DNA of 64,000 nt from Cohnella fermenti (GCF_004801405.1 NZ_SSOB01000040.1:1-64000); one strand, 5' to 3'; shown: positions 1 to 8,617, counted from the stretch's first letter. Notes: generated from the sequence alone by a model not told the origin. Made by a program: numbers and translations.

Positions 1-100
1 GTAGGTAAGACCCCTGGAAGAACACCAGGTAGATAGGCTCGGGGTGGAAGCGCGGCAACGTGTGGAGCTGACGAGTACTAATCGGTCGAGGGCTTATCCT
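1..100 (+). rRNA. 23S rRNA, 3' end (partial)
   Basis: The first 100 bases match the conserved 3' end of bacterial 23S rRNA, including the block around 67-95 (GAGCTGACGAGTACTAATCG, then GTCGAGGGCTTATCC). The gene enters from outside the window, so only its tail is seen. The 3' boundary is set by analogy with Bacillus 23S and is good to a few bases. No tRNA lies between it and the 5S gene. Confidence 0.93.
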
Positions 101-207
101 AAGAGCAGACGCAAGGTAGGAAGAAGAAGATTCTAAATACGCTAACTCGTTTCGTATCCGGTTATCAAGGCGCGAGCTTTGAAACGCGACAAACCAAGTC
201 GCACTGG

Positions 208-324
208 TTTGGTGATGATGGCAGAGGGGTTCCACGCGTACCCATCTCGAACACGACCGTTAAGCCCTCTAACGCCGATGGTACTTGGACCGCAGGGTCC
301 TGGGAGAGTAGGAAGTTGCCAAGC
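208..324 (+). rRNA. 5S rRNA
   Basis: A 117-nt stretch starts TTTGGTGATGATGGC and ends GTTGCCAAGC. Its ends pair to form helix I. The conserved internal blocks CCCATCTCGAACACG and GTTAAGCCC are present, as is the GAGAGTAGGA segment near the 3' end. It lies about 107 bases after the 23S end, as expected for a 16S-23S-5S operon. Confidence 0.95.
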
Positions 325-362
325 CGATGAGCAAGACCGAATCGAAGAGCAAGAAGCGGAAG

Positions 363-385
363 AGCACCCTCACGGGTGCTTTTTT
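363..385 (+). terminator. rRNA operon terminator
   Basis: A 7-bp stem (AGCACCC / GGGTGCT) with a TCAC loop is followed directly by five T residues, 39 bases after the 5S gene. This is a standard intrinsic terminator for the rRNA operon. Confidence 0.88.
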
Positions 386-425
386 GCATCATTTGGCATT
401 TTACATTTTGCACGAAGAGGTCAGT

Positions 426-597
426 TATGCGAAATTTCACATTGGCGCGGCTCGATAACGGTTATTTGGGCAGTTTTATGTGAAAAACCACATTCATAGC
501 GGCAGTTCGGCCTCGACTCCCCCGCATATAGGCGAAAAATCACATAAAACGCCGCGATTGCCGCGAATCAACCCTGACGAATGTGAAAAACCACATA
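426..597. repeat. Dispersed palindrome repeat, copy A (four units)
   Basis: Four imperfect palindromes of the TATGTGA-N4-TCACATA type begin at 426, 477, 529 and 580, that is 51, 52 and 51 bp apart. The first unit ends in CACATT and the last begins AATGTG, so the outer units mirror each other. The same four-unit arrangement recurs at 9022, 40338 and 45871. Stretches between units, such as the GGCGCGGCTCGATAACG block after unit 1, are partly conserved among copies. This is the main content of the gene-free stretch 390-760. Reading frames through the copies shift relative to each other, so it is not coding. Confidence 0.85.
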
Positions 598-630
598 AAA
601 TCGCAGAAGACATCGGCCAGGGGAGCGAAT

Positions 631-666
631 GCAAAAAAAGACCCGCAACCATCAAGGCTGCGGGCA
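631..666 (-). terminator. Terminator of the reverse membrane-protein gene
   Basis: Read on the minus strand, a GC-rich stem (GCCCGCAGCC / GGTTGCGGGT) with a TTGAT loop is followed by seven T residues. It lies about 95 bases beyond the stop of the reverse gene at 762-1271. Confidence 0.8.
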
Positions 667-761
667 AAATCTATATCTATCAGAAGGGGTCATGGGATTA
701 TCTTAACGGCCCCGGATTAAATTGCGCTGATAGCAACCTTAAGATTAGATGAAAGTTGCGA

Positions 762-1271
762 TTAGCGGTGGTAATACGAAATTTCGGAGCCCTCCAGCCG
801 GATGATGCCGTCGCCAAGCTCCTTGCGGGTCCGGATCAGCAGATAGAAGCGCGGGGCGATCAGCCAGAGATGCCAGAAGATCAGGGCGATGACCAAGGAT
901 GAGCTTGTCCACGGATAGAAGAGGCCGGCAACGCAGCAGCCGACCAGCAGCAGGTGCAGATGAAGGCGGCGGAACAGCGAGAGGCTCGTATCCGACACGG
1001 GAAGCGGTCCGATCCAGGGGAGGTCGAAGCGAATAAACCACTTTTTCTCTGCGGGCTCTTCGACCCTTCGCAGCGTGATCTTCAAGACGATCGCATGGAC
1101 GACGAACATGACAAGCAAGCCGAGCAGCGAGAAGAGCAGCCCTGTCAGGCCATCCAGAAGGGCCAGGGTGCCGATTCCCATGAGCGCGGTTGCGACGTAT
1201 GCGGCCTTCATCTCCGGAAGGAGATTCAGCTTGCGAATAAGCTTATAATGATAGATGATCGGATCGTTCAT
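762..1271 (-). CDS. Predicted multi-pass membrane protein of unknown function
   Basis: A protein of about 169 residues. Hydrophobic segments group into two pairs: about residues 20-60, with a run of Leu, Gly, Val and Phe, and about residues 105-150. Polar loops include a Lys/Arg/Glu-rich stretch. No catalytic motif is recognised. The frame extends 34 codons upstream to 1373. The ATG at 1271 is preferred because it has an AAGGAG ribosome site eight bases upstream, and because the longer version would overlap the promoter of the divergent gin gene. It is transcribed away from gin and has its own terminator at 631-666. The family was not recognised; expression and function are unknown. Confidence 0.65.
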   Translation of the reverse strand: MNDPIIYHYKLIRKLNLLPEMKAAYVATALMGIGTLALLDGLTGLLFSLLGLLVMFVVHAIVLKITLRRVEEPAEKKWFIRFDLPWIGPLPVSDTSLSLFRRLHLHLLLVGCCVAGLFYPWTSSSLVIALIFWHLWLIAPRFYLLIRTRKELGDGIIRLEGSEISYYHR

Positions 1272-1361
1272 TCCCATGCTCCTTACGAAGACGCTCTGTT
1301 GATTACTATCGGTCGAAGACGAAGAAATGTTAAGATTCAGAGGGAAGCCGCTAGGAATCAT

Positions 1362-1391
1362 GTATATTTTCATAGAATAAGCCCCATACTA
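1362..1391 (+). promoter_or_regulatory. Candidate forespore (sigma-G/sigma-F type) promoter of gin
   Basis: GTATA at 1362-1366 is followed after 15 bases by CCCCATACTA at 1382-1391. The spacing and the CATACTA element match forespore promoters. The GG pair preferred by sigma-F is replaced by CC, which favours sigma-G. It lies about 30 bases before the gin start. csfB/gin is a forespore-expressed gene in B. subtilis. Confidence 0.6.
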
Positions 1392-1423
1392 TCACGTATA
1401 AGGCATAGAAAGCAGGGATGGCA

Positions 1424-1609
1424 ATGGATCAGGATCGAGTGGAAACCTGTATCGTCTGCGGCCAGCCGAAAGAAGAAGGCATTCATATCGTGAACGAATT
1501 TATTTGTCTCGCATGCGAGGCGGAGATGGTCCAGACAAGAGTCGAAGATGAGAAGTATCCGTTCTTCGTGCATCGGCTGCGGCAGATTGCGGTCCGATAC
1601 CACGTATGA
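1424..1609 (+). CDS. gin: Anti-sigma factor Gin (CsfB), sigma-G inhibitor
   Basis: A small protein of about 61 residues of the Gin/CsfB family, which binds and holds sigma-G inactive in the early forespore and limits it in the mother cell. The zinc-binding pattern is visible as CIVC near the N-terminus and CLAC about 20 residues later, with the family signature GIHI...FICLACE between and around them. An in-frame ATG at 1418 is possible. The one at 1424 is chosen because the GCAGGG ribosome site is at a workable distance from it. A forespore-type promoter lies upstream and an intrinsic terminator follows at 1630-1665, so the gene is probably monocistronic. Confidence 0.85.
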   Translation: MDQDRVETCIVCGQPKEEGIHIVNEFICLACEAEMVQTRVEDEKYPFFVHRLRQIAVRYHV

Positions 1610-1629
1610 ACGAAGGATGTACCGATAAG

Positions 1630-1665
1630 ACCGTCGCTTCCGAGCTGGGAGCGGACGGTTTTTTT
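1630..1665 (+). terminator. Terminator of gin
   Basis: A 12-bp bulged stem (ACCGTCGCTTCC / GGGAGC-G-GACGGT) is followed by a run of seven T residues, directly after the gin stop. It separates gin from the downstream decarboxylase gene. Confidence 0.85.
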
Positions 1666-1712
1666 GTCTGGTATAATAGATCGAGATATGTGGCAAAAGG
1701 GGCGTGGCGGCA

Positions 1713-3173
1713 ATGGGCGGAAAAGAGACGGGGGCTCCTTTGTACGAGGCGCTGCTGCTTCATGCCCAGCGGAACGCGTCCAGCTTCCACGTTCCGGGGC
1801 ATAAGCAGCGCGGGATCGGGTATGTCTCGGATAAGGCGTCGATCTACCGGGAGCTGCTCGCGATCGACGTCACGGAGCTGTCAGATACGGACGATCTGCA
1901 TCATCCGGAAGGAGTGATTGCGGAGGCGGAACGGCTCGTTGCGGAATGCTTCGGCGCCGAGACGAGCTGCTTGCTCGTCGGGGGCAGCACGGCGGGCAAT
2001 CTGGCGATGATTCTCGGCTCCTGCGCGCCAGGGGAGCTTCTTCTTGTCCAACGGAACGTCCATAAGTCCGTTATTCACGGATTGATTCTGGCCGGAGCGA
2101 GAGCGGTGTTCCTGACCCCGGAGATCGATCCGGAGACGGGGCTCGCGTTGGCGCCCTCGGCCGGTACGGTTGCGGAGGCGCTCGGCCGCTATCCGGAAGC
2201 GAAGGGGATTCTGCTGAGCAACCCGAACTATTACGGCCACGCTTCGGATCTGCGCGGGGCTATCGAGCACGCCCATCGCTGCGGCATTCCGGTGCTGGTG
2301 GATGAGGCGCACGGGCCTCACTTCGGCCAACATCCGGCTCTGCCGGCAAGCGCACTCAGCCTGGGGGCGGATGCGGTCGTGCAATCGGCGCACAAGATGC
2401 TGTCGGCGATGACGATGGGAGCTTATCTGCATCTGCAGGGGGAGCGGATCGATCGCCAAGCTATTCGCCAAGCGCTGCGGATGGTGCAGAGCTCCAGCCC
2501 CTCCTACCCGATTATGGCTTCGCTGGATCTGGCCCGGTGGCAGGTGGACAGCGAAGGCAGCGGGCTGTTCCGGGAGGCGCTGCGCGCCGCGGAGAGGATC
2601 AGGGGCGGCCTGGAAGGGTCGCCGATTCGCACGCTTCCGCTTGCGAGCCCTCTCTGGCGTGCAGATCCGCTTAAGGTCGTGCTGACCGATGCGACCGGCA
2701 CGCTGTCGGGCTTAGCGCTGCGGGACGAGCTGGAGGCGTTGGGCTGCTTGGCCGAGATGGCGGACGACCGTTATGTCGTGCTTGCGCTGGGGACCGGCAC
2801 GAAGGCGGAGGATGGGGATCGGCTCGCGAATGCGGCAGCGGCAATTATTCATAAATTCGGGCTTGCAGGGCGATCCTATTCGGTAAAAAACTCCCTGTCC
2901 CCGATCGAGCCCGCAGACAGCCTGATCTCGTCTCCCGTAGCGTTCTCTCGCGGCACTCTGCCCACGGAACTCGTCGCCCTTGAGGAAGCGGAGGGGCGTC
3001 TCTGCGGCGAATGGGTGATTCCCTACCCTCCGGGAATCCCGGAGCTGTATCCGGGAGAAGCGGTGACCCTTGGGGCGATTCGCCGCCTTCAGCAATGGAG
3101 GCTTCAAGGGGCCCGTATTCAAGGAGCCGAGGACCCTCGGCTGGAGCGGATTCGCGTCATCGTACGGGACTAG
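1713..3173 (+). CDS. PLP-dependent Orn/Lys/Arg decarboxylase family protein (YaaO type)
   Basis: About 486 residues of the fold-type I PLP-dependent Orn/Lys/Arg decarboxylase family (short YaaO/SpeA-like forms). The N-terminal motif SFHVPGHKQRG and the block DVTELSDTDDLHHPEG are typical of the family. The cofactor lysine lies in QSAHKML, about 230 residues in, and VDEAHGPHFG precedes it. The substrate cannot be decided from sequence; arginine, lysine or ornithine are all possible. The ATG at 1713 is preferred over the GTG at 1704 because AAAAGGGG at 1695-1702 sits at proper spacing only for the former. In B. subtilis yaaO also lies just upstream of tmk, so this is the conserved position. Confidence 0.85.
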   Translation: MGGKETGAPLYEALLLHAQRNASSFHVPGHKQRGIGYVSDKASIYRELLAIDVTELSDTDDLHHPEGVIAEAERLVAECFGAETSCLLVGGSTAGNLAMILGSCAPGELLLVQRNVHKSVIHGLILAGARAVFLTPEIDPETGLALAPSAGTVAEALGRYPEAKGILLSNPNYYGHASDLRGAIEHAHRCGIPVLVDEAHGPHFGQHPALPASALSLGADAVVQSAHKMLSAMTMGAYLHLQGERIDRQAIRQALRMVQSSSPSYPIMASLDLARWQVDSEGSGLFREALRAAERIRGGLEGSPIRTLPLASPLWRADPLKVVLTDATGTLSGLALRDELEALGCLAEMADDRYVVLALGTGTKAEDGDRLANAAAAIIHKFGLAGRSYSVKNSLSPIEPADSLISSPVAFSRGTLPTELVALEEAEGRLCGEWVIPYPPGIPELYPGEAVTLGAIRRLQQWRLQGARIQGAEDPRLERIRVIVRD

Positions 3174-3219
3174 CGGTTCGGAGGGGCAGGGAGTTCCAAA
3201 AGGAGAAATCTCGTCCCCC

Positions 3220-4698
3220 ATGAACCGGAATCCGAATCGTTCGGAAGATGATGTTCGCCTCGCGGTCGGAAGGGCTGCGGCTCTGATCGCTTGCCTCCTG
3301 ATCGTTGTTCTGATGATGATCCCCCCAATCGTCGGGGTCGCCGACAATGGGGATTTCGCCCGGGTGATGGGCGCTTCGGGAATCAAGCCGCTCGATCCCG
3401 CCGAGACGTATGGCGCACGTTACTTCTACCATACTCATTCCCACTATGCATACGGCTCCTATGGCACTGGCGGCTATGTGTCCACGCACGTTCTTCTCGT
3501 TGCGCTGTCGGGGCTGCTCTCGCGCTTCCTGCTGGAGCCGATCTACGACATCCGCTCCCTGGGGCTGCTCTACGCGATAGCCCTTCTGGCGGCGCTTACG
3601 CTTCTTATCCGCCACCTTCCGAGTCTTCGCAGCCGCCGCGCAACCGCGCTATTGGCTCTGACGATGAGCCTGATTCTGCTGCTCGTCTTCTGCGATATCG
3701 GGTATCTCGCTTACTTCCAATCGTTCTTCGGGGAGCCCTATGCAATGGTGGGCTTGCTGCTGGCCGTCGCGGCGGCTCTCGCGCTTGCGGAGAGCGACAG
3801 CCCGCCGTACAAGCTGCTTGTTCTGTTCGTCTGCGCGGCGCTCGCCGTCGCGACCGCGAAGATCCAATATGCGCCGCTTGGCTTGCTCTTCGCCGTTCTT
3901 GCCTGGCGAATGCAGCTTCTGAAGCGGACGGCCGGGTGGCGGCAAGCGACGCGGGCCGGGGCGCTTGTTCTCGCGGTCGGCACGCTTGCGATGATGGCGG
4001 CAGCTCCGCATCGGCTCGTCCACACGAACCTGTACCAATCCATCTTCTACGGAGTGCTCAAGGATTCCCCTTCGCTTGCCGACGACCTGAGAGAGTTAGG
4101 GATTCCTCCCAAGTATGGCGTTCTTGCCGGAACGAATTATTTTCAGCAGGATACCGTTATTCCACAGAGGGACCCGACGCTTGAACGGGAGGTTCTGAGC
4201 CGGTTAAGCCATCGGACAGTAGCGGCATTCTATGCGGAACATCCTTGGCGTCTCATCGATAAAATGAAGAAGGCGGCGCGGGAAGGGACGGCGATTCGGC
4301 CTTATTACCTGGGAAATTACGGGGCGCAGTCGGGCAAGCCGAAGGGGGCGATCGATTACCGCTTCAGCGCATGGAGCGAATTCAAGCATGATCGAATGCC
4401 GAATCGCCTCGGATGGTTCTTCGCCATCTATGCAGGCTACATGGCAATTGTTGGCGCAGGCTGGCTGAGAAGCCGCGCTCCGCGCGCCAGGCTCGCGTTC
4501 GAGACGCTCGGCGCCGTGGCCGTCTGCGGGGCATTCTCGTTCGTTATTCCGTTGATCGGAGACGGAGAAGCCGACCTCGGCAAGCACTTGTTCCTGTTCA
4601 ATGTCACGTTCGATATGATGCTTATCGTGCTTGTGTTCGCCGTGTTGTACGGACTGGGCCGGAAGCTGGAACAAATGGGGCGCGCGGAAGTCGAATAG
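3220..4698 (+). CDS. Polytopic membrane protein, possibly a WsfD-like glycan hexosyltransferase
   Basis: About 492 residues with roughly ten hydrophobic segments. The first is near residues 18-40, clusters follow over 95-270, and the last ones are near the C-terminus. After the first segment comes the motif ADNGDFARVMG, followed by a large extracytoplasmic region rich in Tyr and His. This layout resembles membrane-embedded GT-C type sugar transferases annotated in Paenibacillus as WsfD (S-layer or surface glycan synthesis); that assignment is from memory of the family and is moderate. The ATG at 3220 has an AAAAGGAGAAA ribosome site. The gene is 46 bases after the decarboxylase and may share its transcript. 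Confidence 0.6.
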   Translation: MNRNPNRSEDDVRLAVGRAAALIACLLIVVLMMIPPIVGVADNGDFARVMGASGIKPLDPAETYGARYFYHTHSHYAYGSYGTGGYVSTHVLLVALSGLLSRFLLEPIYDIRSLGLLYAIALLAALTLLIRHLPSLRSRRATALLALTMSLILLLVFCDIGYLAYFQSFFGEPYAMVGLLLAVAAALALAESDSPPYKLLVLFVCAALAVATAKIQYAPLGLLFAVLAWRMQLLKRTAGWRQATRAGALVLAVGTLAMMAAAPHRLVHTNLYQSIFYGVLKDSPSLADDLRELGIPPKYGVLAGTNYFQQDTVIPQRDPTLEREVLSRLSHRTVAAFYAEHPWRLIDKMKKAAREGTAIRPYYLGNYGAQSGKPKGAIDYRFSAWSEFKHDRMPNRLGWFFAIYAGYMAIVGAGWLRSRAPRARLAFETLGAVAVCGAFSFVIPLIGDGEADLGKHLFLFNVTFDMMLIVLVFAVLYGLGRKLEQMGRAEVE

Positions 4699-4746
4699 TA
4701 TATAATAGAAGCAGAACTTGACGATGCAAGGATGGGACATTCGTTC

Positions 4747-5394
4747 ATGACGCGAGGATATCTGCTATCGGTGGAAGGCAATGAAGGGGCCGGCAAGTCG
4801 ACGGTGCTGTCGATGGCCGCCGAATACTTGGCAAGCAAAGGAATCGAGGTGGTCATGTCGCGCGAGCCCGGGGGGATCGCGATCGCGGAGCAGATTCGCT
4901 CCGTCATTCTCGATAAGAACAACATACGGATGGACGCGCGCACCGAAGCGCTTCTCTATGCGGCATCGCGAAGGCAGCACTTCGTGGAGAAGATCGTTCC
5001 GACGCTTGAGGCGGGCAGAACGATTCTGTGCGATCGGTTTATCGACAGCAGCCTGGCGTATCAAGGGTATGCCCGCGGCATCGGCATCGACCGGATTCTG
5101 GCCATCAATCAATTCGCGATCGAGGATACGTTCCCGGACTTGACGTTATTCCTCGATGTGGACCCCGAGCTCGGACTTGCGCGCATCAACGCGAACAAGA
5201 ACCGGGAGGTGAACCGGCTCGACCTGGAGGCTCTCGGCTTCCATCAGCGGGTCAGGGAAGGATACCTTATGATCGCGGAGCGGTTCCCGGACCGCATCGT
5301 TCGCATCGACGCGAATCGGACGGTAGAGGAAGTGCTGGAAGCGATGAAGCGAGAGTTGGATTCCTTCCTGGAGCGGAAGTCCCGGATGTCCTAA
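4747..5394 (+). CDS. tmk: Thymidylate kinase
   Basis: About 215 residues. It phosphorylates dTMP to dTDP for DNA synthesis in the cytoplasm. The N-terminal P-loop is EGNEGAGKST. The DR(F/Y) motif appears as CDRFIDSSLAYQG about 90-105 residues in, and SREPGG precedes it, all diagnostic of TMPK. An in-frame ATG at 4732 exists. The ATG at 4747 gives the usual short N-terminus (MTRGYLLSVEG) and fits the AAGGATGGG ribosome site. A TATAAT sequence lies at 4701-4706 without a clear -35 partner. It heads the replication-linked run tmk-darA-yaaR-holB-ricT-yabA, as in B. subtilis. Confidence 0.95.
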   Translation: MTRGYLLSVEGNEGAGKSTVLSMAAEYLASKGIEVVMSREPGGIAIAEQIRSVILDKNNIRMDARTEALLYAASRRQHFVEKIVPTLEAGRTILCDRFIDSSLAYQGYARGIGIDRILAINQFAIEDTFPDLTLFLDVDPELGLARINANKNREVNRLDLEALGFHQRVREGYLMIAERFPDRIVRIDANRTVEEVLEAMKRELDSFLERKSRMS

Positions 5395-5508
5395 TCTTCG
5401 ATATTCGTGTGACGGAAGAAGAGGATTCTGACCGTAACGTGTCTAATTATTTATAGTAGTAGTAGAAAGTAGAAAATGATTGCCGATAACTGAAGGAGGG
5501 ACAGGCAG

Positions 5509-5838
5509 ATGAAGCTGTTGATTGCCGTCATTCAGGATAAGGATAGCAGCAGATTGTCGAACGCTCTCATCAAGGAAGGATTCCGCGCAACGAAGCTGGC
5601 CAGTACGGGGGGATTCCTTCGCGCAGGCAATACGACGTTCCTGATCGGCGTCGAGGATGAGAGAATTCAGCAGGTGCTCGATGTCATCAGATCCAATTGC
5701 AAGATTCGCGATCAGCTTGTGACGCCGGTATCCCCAGTAAGCGGAGCTGCGGACTCATACATTCCGTTCCCCGTGGAAGTCCAGGTTGGGGGCGCTGCCG
5801 TATTCGTGATGCCGGTCGAGAGGTTCGAACATTTCTAA
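5509..5838 (+). CDS. darA: c-di-AMP receptor, PII-like protein DarA (YaaQ/PstA)
   Basis: 109 residues with the YaaQ/DarA family start MKLLIAVIQDKDSSRLSNAL and the T-loop-like GYxATKLASTGGFLRAGNTTF-type block at residues 25-45. DarA proteins are trimeric PII-like receptors that bind cyclic di-AMP; their downstream role is not settled. AAGGAGG lies 8 bases before the ATG. It is followed by yaaR and holB, the conserved order. This window also carries a candidate c-di-AMP riboswitch at 14552, so two separate c-di-AMP sensors are encoded within 9 kb. Confidence 0.93.
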   Translation: MKLLIAVIQDKDSSRLSNALIKEGFRATKLASTGGFLRAGNTTFLIGVEDERIQQVLDVIRSNCKIRDQLVTPVSPVSGAADSYIPFPVEVQVGGAAVFVMPVERFEHF

Positions 5839-5860
5839 CGAAGCGGCGTGGTGATAGGGA

Positions 5861-6304
5861 ATGAAGATCGAACCCGGATTCCGGACCTTCAACAATACTC
5901 TGGTGCGCAACGATACGCCGAACCGCCAGGCGCAAGCCCAGACGTTCGGCGACTTCATGCAGCATCAAGAGGAGAGCCGGACGATCGAGGAATTGAACCG
6001 CAAGCTGGTGGAGATCGGAGCTCAGGGCGATCGTCTGATGCGCTCCATGACCTTGCGCGAGCTGAAGCAGTATCGCCTGATGGTGAAGAGCTTCCTTGAG
6101 GATACGCTGCGGCGGGGAATCAAGCTCAAGGAGACGAAGGGCTGGGACCGGCGCGGCCGGGGCAAGCGGTACAAGGTGCTCGAAGAGGTCGATTCCCTGC
6201 TGATTGCCATGGGCGAGGAGCTTCTGGAGACGGAAGAGGGCCGCTTGGAGCTGCTTGAGAAGGTTGGGGAAATTCGCGGCTTGCTGATTAATTTGGTGTT
6301 CTGA
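5861..6304 (+). CDS. yaaR: YaaR family protein (DUF327)
   Basis: 147 residues of the conserved YaaR family that accompanies darA and holB in Bacilli. It is predicted to be mostly helical and soluble, with many charged residues and a Leu-rich C-terminus. The block RELKQYRLMVKSFLE is typical of the family. No catalytic motif is visible and the biochemical role is unknown. It starts 22 bases after darA, so the two are co-transcribed. Confidence 0.85.
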   Translation: MKIEPGFRTFNNTLVRNDTPNRQAQAQTFGDFMQHQEESRTIEELNRKLVEIGAQGDRLMRSMTLRELKQYRLMVKSFLEDTLRRGIKLKETKGWDRRGRGKRYKVLEEVDSLLIAMGEELLETEEGRLELLEKVGEIRGLLINLVF

Positions 6305-6414
6305 TGGAGATGCTGGCAAGGCCGTCTGCGCGATTGTCGATTGGACCTGGTCGAACGATCGCGAGCGGTCTTGCCGTTGTTATATTGCACGACTGCAAGG
6401 GGGAGACTTCACAG

Positions 6415-7392
6415 ATGGCCATTCAAGAAGTGCCGGGCCAACGCCGGGCGAAGGCGCTGCTGCACAATTCGCTGCGCACCGGCAAGATCGCCCACGCTTA
6501 CTTGTTCGCAGGCCCGCAAGGAAGCGGGAAGAAGGCGATGGCCCTGGCGTTCGCCCAGACGTTGTTCTGCGAGAGGCAAGGCACCGACGCTTGCGGGGAA
6601 TGCCTGGCGTGCCGGAAGGTGCTGCACGGCAACCACCCGGATCTGCATCTGGTTGAGCCTGACGGAGCGACGGTGAAGATCGAGCAGGTGCGGGAGCTGC
6701 AGAAGGAATTGTCCTTCCGGAGTGCGGGAGCGGGGCGGAAGGTGTACATCATCGAAGGCGCGGAGACGATGACGACGCCGGCGGCGAACAGCTTGCTCAA
6801 GTTCCTCGAGGAGCCGGCCTCCCCGATTGTCGCGATGCTTCTTGCGCCAAGCGCCCAGTCGGTGCTTCCGACCATTCTCTCGAGAAGCCAATTGGTGTCC
6901 TTCGTCCCTGGAGATCCGGACGAGCTGGAGCAATTGCTCGTGGCCGAAGGCAAGCCGGCGCTGCTTGCCCGTGCGGCGGTGCATATGACGTCGGGAATCG
7001 ATGCGGCAAGGGCGCTCTGCCAAGAGAATTGGTTTGCAGAAACTCGAAACGTAGTGATACAATTGGGGAAGGAGAATTCGTCGAAGTTCCCTGCCGCTCT
7101 GCTGACGGCGCAGCAGCAGGTGTTCAAGACGGATCTCGCCGAACATACAGATACCTTGCTGCAGATGTTTGCCTTGTGGTATAGAGATATGATTTACATC
7201 ATCACCGGCCGAGAGAATAGGATCGTCTTCTCGGACCAGGCGGAGTGGATGGCGAGGCATGCGTGGAGCCGCAGCCTGGACAGCCACCTGGCGGCGATGG
7301 AAGGGGCTATGACGGCGGCTCGCCGAATCAAGGCTCACGTGCAGCCGCAGTTGGCCCTCGAGCAATTTCTGGTTAAGTCGCGGGAGGGATAA
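6415..7392 (+). CDS. holB: DNA polymerase III delta' subunit
   Basis: About 325 residues. The delta' subunit is part of the clamp loader that opens the beta ring at primed DNA. A P-loop-like GPQGSGKK lies at residues 33-40. A four-cysteine zinc module has Cys at about 52, 60, 63 and 66. The AAA+ sensor block LLKFLEEP and the arginine-finger-type LSRSQ motif follow. The frame stays open to 6304, just at the yaaR stop. The ATG at 6415 is chosen because it has AAGGGGGAG upstream and the usual N-terminus leading into the domain. Confidence 0.93.
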   Translation: MAIQEVPGQRRAKALLHNSLRTGKIAHAYLFAGPQGSGKKAMALAFAQTLFCERQGTDACGECLACRKVLHGNHPDLHLVEPDGATVKIEQVRELQKELSFRSAGAGRKVYIIEGAETMTTPAANSLLKFLEEPASPIVAMLLAPSAQSVLPTILSRSQLVSFVPGDPDELEQLLVAEGKPALLARAAVHMTSGIDAARALCQENWFAETRNVVIQLGKENSSKFPAALLTAQQQVFKTDLAEHTDTLLQMFALWYRDMIYIITGRENRIVFSDQAEWMARHAWSRSLDSHLAAMEGAMTAARRIKAHVQPQLALEQFLVKSREG

Positions 7393-7395
7393 ATA

Positions 7396-8196
7396 GTGTA
7401 CGACGTTGTCGGTGTCCGCTTCAAGAAGGCGGGCAAGGTCTACTATTTCGATCCCGCCGAGCATTCGATATCCAAGGATCAGAGCGTCATCGTGGAGACG
7501 GCTCGCGGAGTCGAATACGGACAGGTGGTCATCGGCCCGAAGACCGTAGGAGAAGACGACGTGGTGCTGCCGCTCAAGAAGGTCATTCGGGTTGCGGGGG
7601 ATCAAGACGCCCGTGCCGTCGAAGAGAACCGGAATGCGGCGAAGAACGCCTTCGCGATAGGGTTGCAGAAGATCAAGGATCATCAGTTGAAGATGAAGCT
7701 GGTCGACGTGGAATACACGTTCGATCGCAACAAGATCATCTTCTACTTCACGGCCGAAGGCCGCGTCGACTTCCGGGAACTCGTCAAGGACTTGGCGGGA
7801 GTCTTCCGGACACGCATCGAATTGCGGCAGATCGGCGTGCGCGATGAAGCGAAGATGCTGGGCGGAATCGGCCCGTGCGGACGGATTCTGTGCTGCTCTT
7901 CTTGGTTGGGAGACTTCGAGCCCGTCTCGATCAAGATGGCGAAGGATCAGAACCTGTCCCTCAACCCGACGAAGATATCGGGTCTGTGCGGGCGATTGAT
8001 GTGTTGCCTGAAGTACGAGCATGACAATTATGAGAGCGCAAGAGAAGAGATGCCAGCGGTTGGCAAGATCGTCATTACCTCGTTCGGTGAAGGTAAAGTC
8101 GTCGGTTTGAACGTAGGCAATCGCATGGTGCACGTCCAATTGTTCGACCTCGGCAGAGTGAAGGAATTATCGTTTGAGGATGTCGTGGTCAAATAA
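7396..8196 (+). CDS. ricT: RicT (YaaT), PSP1-domain regulator of RNase Y activity
   Basis: 266 residues with a GTG start (GGGAGGG ribosome site just upstream, inside the end of holB). The C-terminal half is a PSP1 domain with the cysteine-rich blocks GPCGRILCCSSW and GLCGRLMCCLKYEHD, which are the candidate iron-sulphur ligands. In B. subtilis YaaT/RicT acts with YlbF and YmcA as a 4Fe-4S complex that stimulates RNase Y processing and affects Spo0A phosphorylation and competence. It follows holB by only 3 bases, the standard order. Confidence 0.92.
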   Translation: MYDVVGVRFKKAGKVYYFDPAEHSISKDQSVIVETARGVEYGQVVIGPKTVGEDDVVLPLKKVIRVAGDQDARAVEENRNAAKNAFAIGLQKIKDHQLKMKLVDVEYTFDRNKIIFYFTAEGRVDFRELVKDLAGVFRTRIELRQIGVRDEAKMLGGIGPCGRILCCSSWLGDFEPVSIKMAKDQNLSLNPTKISGLCGRLMCCLKYEHDNYESAREEMPAVGKIVITSFGEGKVVGLNVGNRMVHVQLFDLGRVKELSFEDVVVK

Positions 8197-8242
8197 CCGT
8201 TTCGACACTGATACAACCTGATGTTCGAGGTGTAAGCTGTTG

Positions 8243-8617
8243 ATGAATGACATTTTCCAACGTATGGAAGAACTTGAGGCGCAGTTGCTCCATGCCCAGA
8301 CCGAGTTCGGTTCTCTTAAGGAGAGGATCAAGGAACTGCTGGAGCATAATCAGCAGCTTATCATCGAGAATGAGCAACTGCGCAAGGTATTGAAGCGCGA
8401 GAGCGACTACGCTGCTCATCACGGGGAACCGACGGCCGAGCAAGCCGTTGCCGCAGGACAAGCCAAAGAAGCGGCCGGCGCGCCGCACGGCGTCGGGGAA
8501 GGGTACGACAACCTGGCTCGGCTTTATCATGAAGGATTTCATATTTGCAACGTTTATTACGGGCATCTGCGAATGGAAGGCGACTGCTTGTTCTGCCTCT
8601 CCTTCTTAAGCAAGTAA
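8243..8617 (+). CDS. yabA: Replication initiation control protein YabA
   Basis: About 124 residues. YabA bridges DnaA and the DnaN clamp to limit re-initiation. The N-terminal half is a coiled coil of Glu/Leu heptads (residues 5-55), which forms the tetramer. The C-terminal zinc domain shows the family pattern HEGFHICNVYYG...CLFCLSFL with His and three Cys. A TTG at 8240 directly precedes the ATG at 8243; either is possible. The Ala/Gly/Glu-rich linker at about residues 60-90 is poorly conserved in the family. It ends the run begun by tmk and is followed by a terminator. Confidence 0.93.
   Translation: MNDIFQRMEELEAQLLHAQTEFGSLKERIKELLEHNQQLIIENEQLRKVLKRESDYAAHHGEPTAEQAVAAGQAKEAAGAPHGVGEGYDNLARLYHEGFHICNVYYGHLRMEGDCLFCLSFLSK

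Noticed and set aside
6409..8139. Long reverse open frame (576 codons) opposite holB and ricT
   Set aside because: Same cause: the forward genes are well conserved, and the reverse product is an Arg/Leu/His-rich shadow.
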